Shown piece after piece: positions 63,471 to 64,000 of a stretch of DNA of 64,000 nucleotides. Position numbers and translations under genes: made by a program. Each line of letters begins with the position of its first letter. Positions within the stretch are counted from its first letter, which is position 1. Below the pieces are notes generated by a model. The model searched no databases, was not told the origin of the DNA, and saw only the letters and a list, made by a program, of their open reading frames with translations. This stretch comes from Natrinema gelatinilyticum. GTDB taxonomy: Archaea; Halobacteriota; Halobacteria; Halobacteriales; Natrialbaceae. Location of the stretch: contig NZ_CP100756.1 in assembly GCF_024266705.1 (NCBI RefSeq), positions 3,410,001 to 3,474,000 on the forward strand, given 5' to 3'.

Positions 63471-63734
63471 ATGCTCGCGCTGACGCTCGAGGAGTTCATG
63501 GTAGAACTGAACGACGGATCGATCAAGAACGTCGGACCCAAAAACAAGGCAGCGACGGCCAAACTCTTCGACGTCGAATCGGCCGAGGCACGGGAGTTCG
63601 GCGACAAACGGATCAAACTCGTTTTCGAAGATGAAGACGACAACGAAATCCAGATTTCTCTGTTTCCCGAGGACGTCAGGTCGCTCGTCGACGATATCGA
63701 GTCGCTCGAGGAGGATTCGTCGGTTTTCGAGTGA
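63471..63734 (+). CDS. Small acidic haloarchaeal protein, unknown
   Basis: An 87-aa strongly acidic protein (VFEDEDDNEIQISLFPEDVRSLVDDIE near the C-terminus) beginning with LTLEEFMVELNDGSIKNVGPKNK. It is a conserved haloarchaeal type, but I cannot name its family. The ATG at 63471 has a TTTTTTAC box 21-28 bp upstream. It lies before the zinc-finger/S1 gene at the window end. Confidence 0.65.
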   Translation: MLALTLEEFMVELNDGSIKNVGPKNKAATAKLFDVESAEAREFGDKRIKLVFEDEDDNEIQISLFPEDVRSLVDDIESLEEDSSVFE

Positions 63735-63824
63735 CTGCGCGCCGGGGAAGCAGACATCGCCGCGGCTTCCAGTGCGGACGCATTTCGACAACCGTTTTAG
63801 GGCGAAACTGCTTGGTTCGAGTAG

Positions 63825-64000
63825 ATGGGTAACTGTATCATCTGCGGCACACCCGTTGACGGCGAGATCTGTCAGAGTCACGAGGAGGATGTTGTTTTCG
63901 AATTCACCGGCACGTCCGCCTCACAACTCACGCCCGGTCGGTACTACCGGGGGACCGTCGACGGCTACGCCGACTTCGGTGTCTTCATCGACATCGGAGA
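63825..64000 (+). CDS. Zinc-finger/S1-domain protein, partial (RecJ/DHH-like)
   Basis: Only the first 58 codons are in the window. A zinc finger (CIICGTPVDGEICQSH) is followed by the start of an S1/OB domain, GRYYRGTVDGYADFGVFIDIG. This order matches haloarchaeal proteins where S1 and DHH-phosphoesterase (RecJ-like) domains follow. The 3' end lies outside. A GTTTTAG box lies 26 bp before the ATG. Confidence 0.75.
   Translation, partial: MGNCIICGTPVDGEICQSHEEDVVFEFTGTSASQLTPGRYYRGTVDGYADFGVFIDIG

Noticed and set aside
1..64000. CRISPR arrays, rRNA operon, prophage
   Set aside because: No regularly spaced repeats, rRNA sequence or phage structural genes were seen.

Overview
This window is a chromosomal segment of a haloarchaeon, probably a Natrialbales-type organism such as Natrinema, Haloterrigena or Natronorubrum; the genus is an inference. 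The support is the high GC content, strongly acidic proteins, haloarchaea-only small families (VNG_1110C-type, HVO_2753-type zinc finger, HalOD1, DUF6735, DUF7405) and archaeal core genes (tiaS, L21e, Rpo4, aEF-1beta, nreA, ksgA). Many genes have a TATA-like box about 25 bp before the start codon, which indicates leaderless mRNAs; I used this spacing to choose starts.

Layout. 1-330: 3' end of a TnpB gene with the right-end hairpin of an IS200/IS605-type element. 0.4-11.2 kb: housekeeping genes (tiaS, HTH regulator, glutaredoxin-like protein, NCS2 purine permease, TrkA, a Zim-like CTAG DNA methylase, Ca/Na antiporter, GST, Azf-like sugar dehydrogenase). 11.3-16.6 kb: a patch of decay, with a frameshifted 2Fe-2S ferredoxin, a DCC thiol-oxidoreductase gene carrying a stop and a frameshift, and a DUF6735 gene split by an in-frame TAG. 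16.6-32.9 kb: MutS2-like ATPase, purF, Get3-type ATPase, aminotransferase, CinA/PncC, YdjM-like hydrolase, a CPBP protease-like protein, two AI-2E-type exporters around nreA and the zinc-finger/aEF-1beta pair.

33.0-36.4 kb is an accessory patch whose genes have their own AT-rich promoters: a class I terpene-synthase-like protein, a NodB-like deacetylase and a formyltransferase-like enzyme, the last two probably modifying surface amino sugars. 36.5-43.0 kb is the L21e-rpo4-DUF655-...-ksgA-mscS-hemK2 cluster, interrupted after DUF655 by a gene remnant, a small RHH-like gene and a divergent sulfatase-like hydrolase. 43.2-45.2 kb holds the split methionine synthase pair.

46.7-56.5 kb is a complete sugar locus: TrmB regulator, lipoprotein-binding protein, two permeases, ATPase, a 67-aa membrane protein not expected in such operons, Gfo/Idh/MocA dehydrogenase, sugar isomerase and a second Gfo/Idh/MocA dehydrogenase. 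Three related sites with the core ACAAC lie at promoters of this locus and are a candidate operator set. The gene content suggests uptake plus an oxidation/isomerisation pathway acting on an unknown sugar, glycoside or cyclitol.

56.6-64 kb: HD phosphohydrolase, amidohydrolase, gamma-carbonic anhydrase-like protein, OsmC, a second YdjM-like hydrolase, an MBL hydrolase, small haloarchaeal proteins, and the start of a zinc-finger/S1-domain protein (RecJ/DHH-like) cut by the window end. I found no rRNA, tRNA or CRISPR array.
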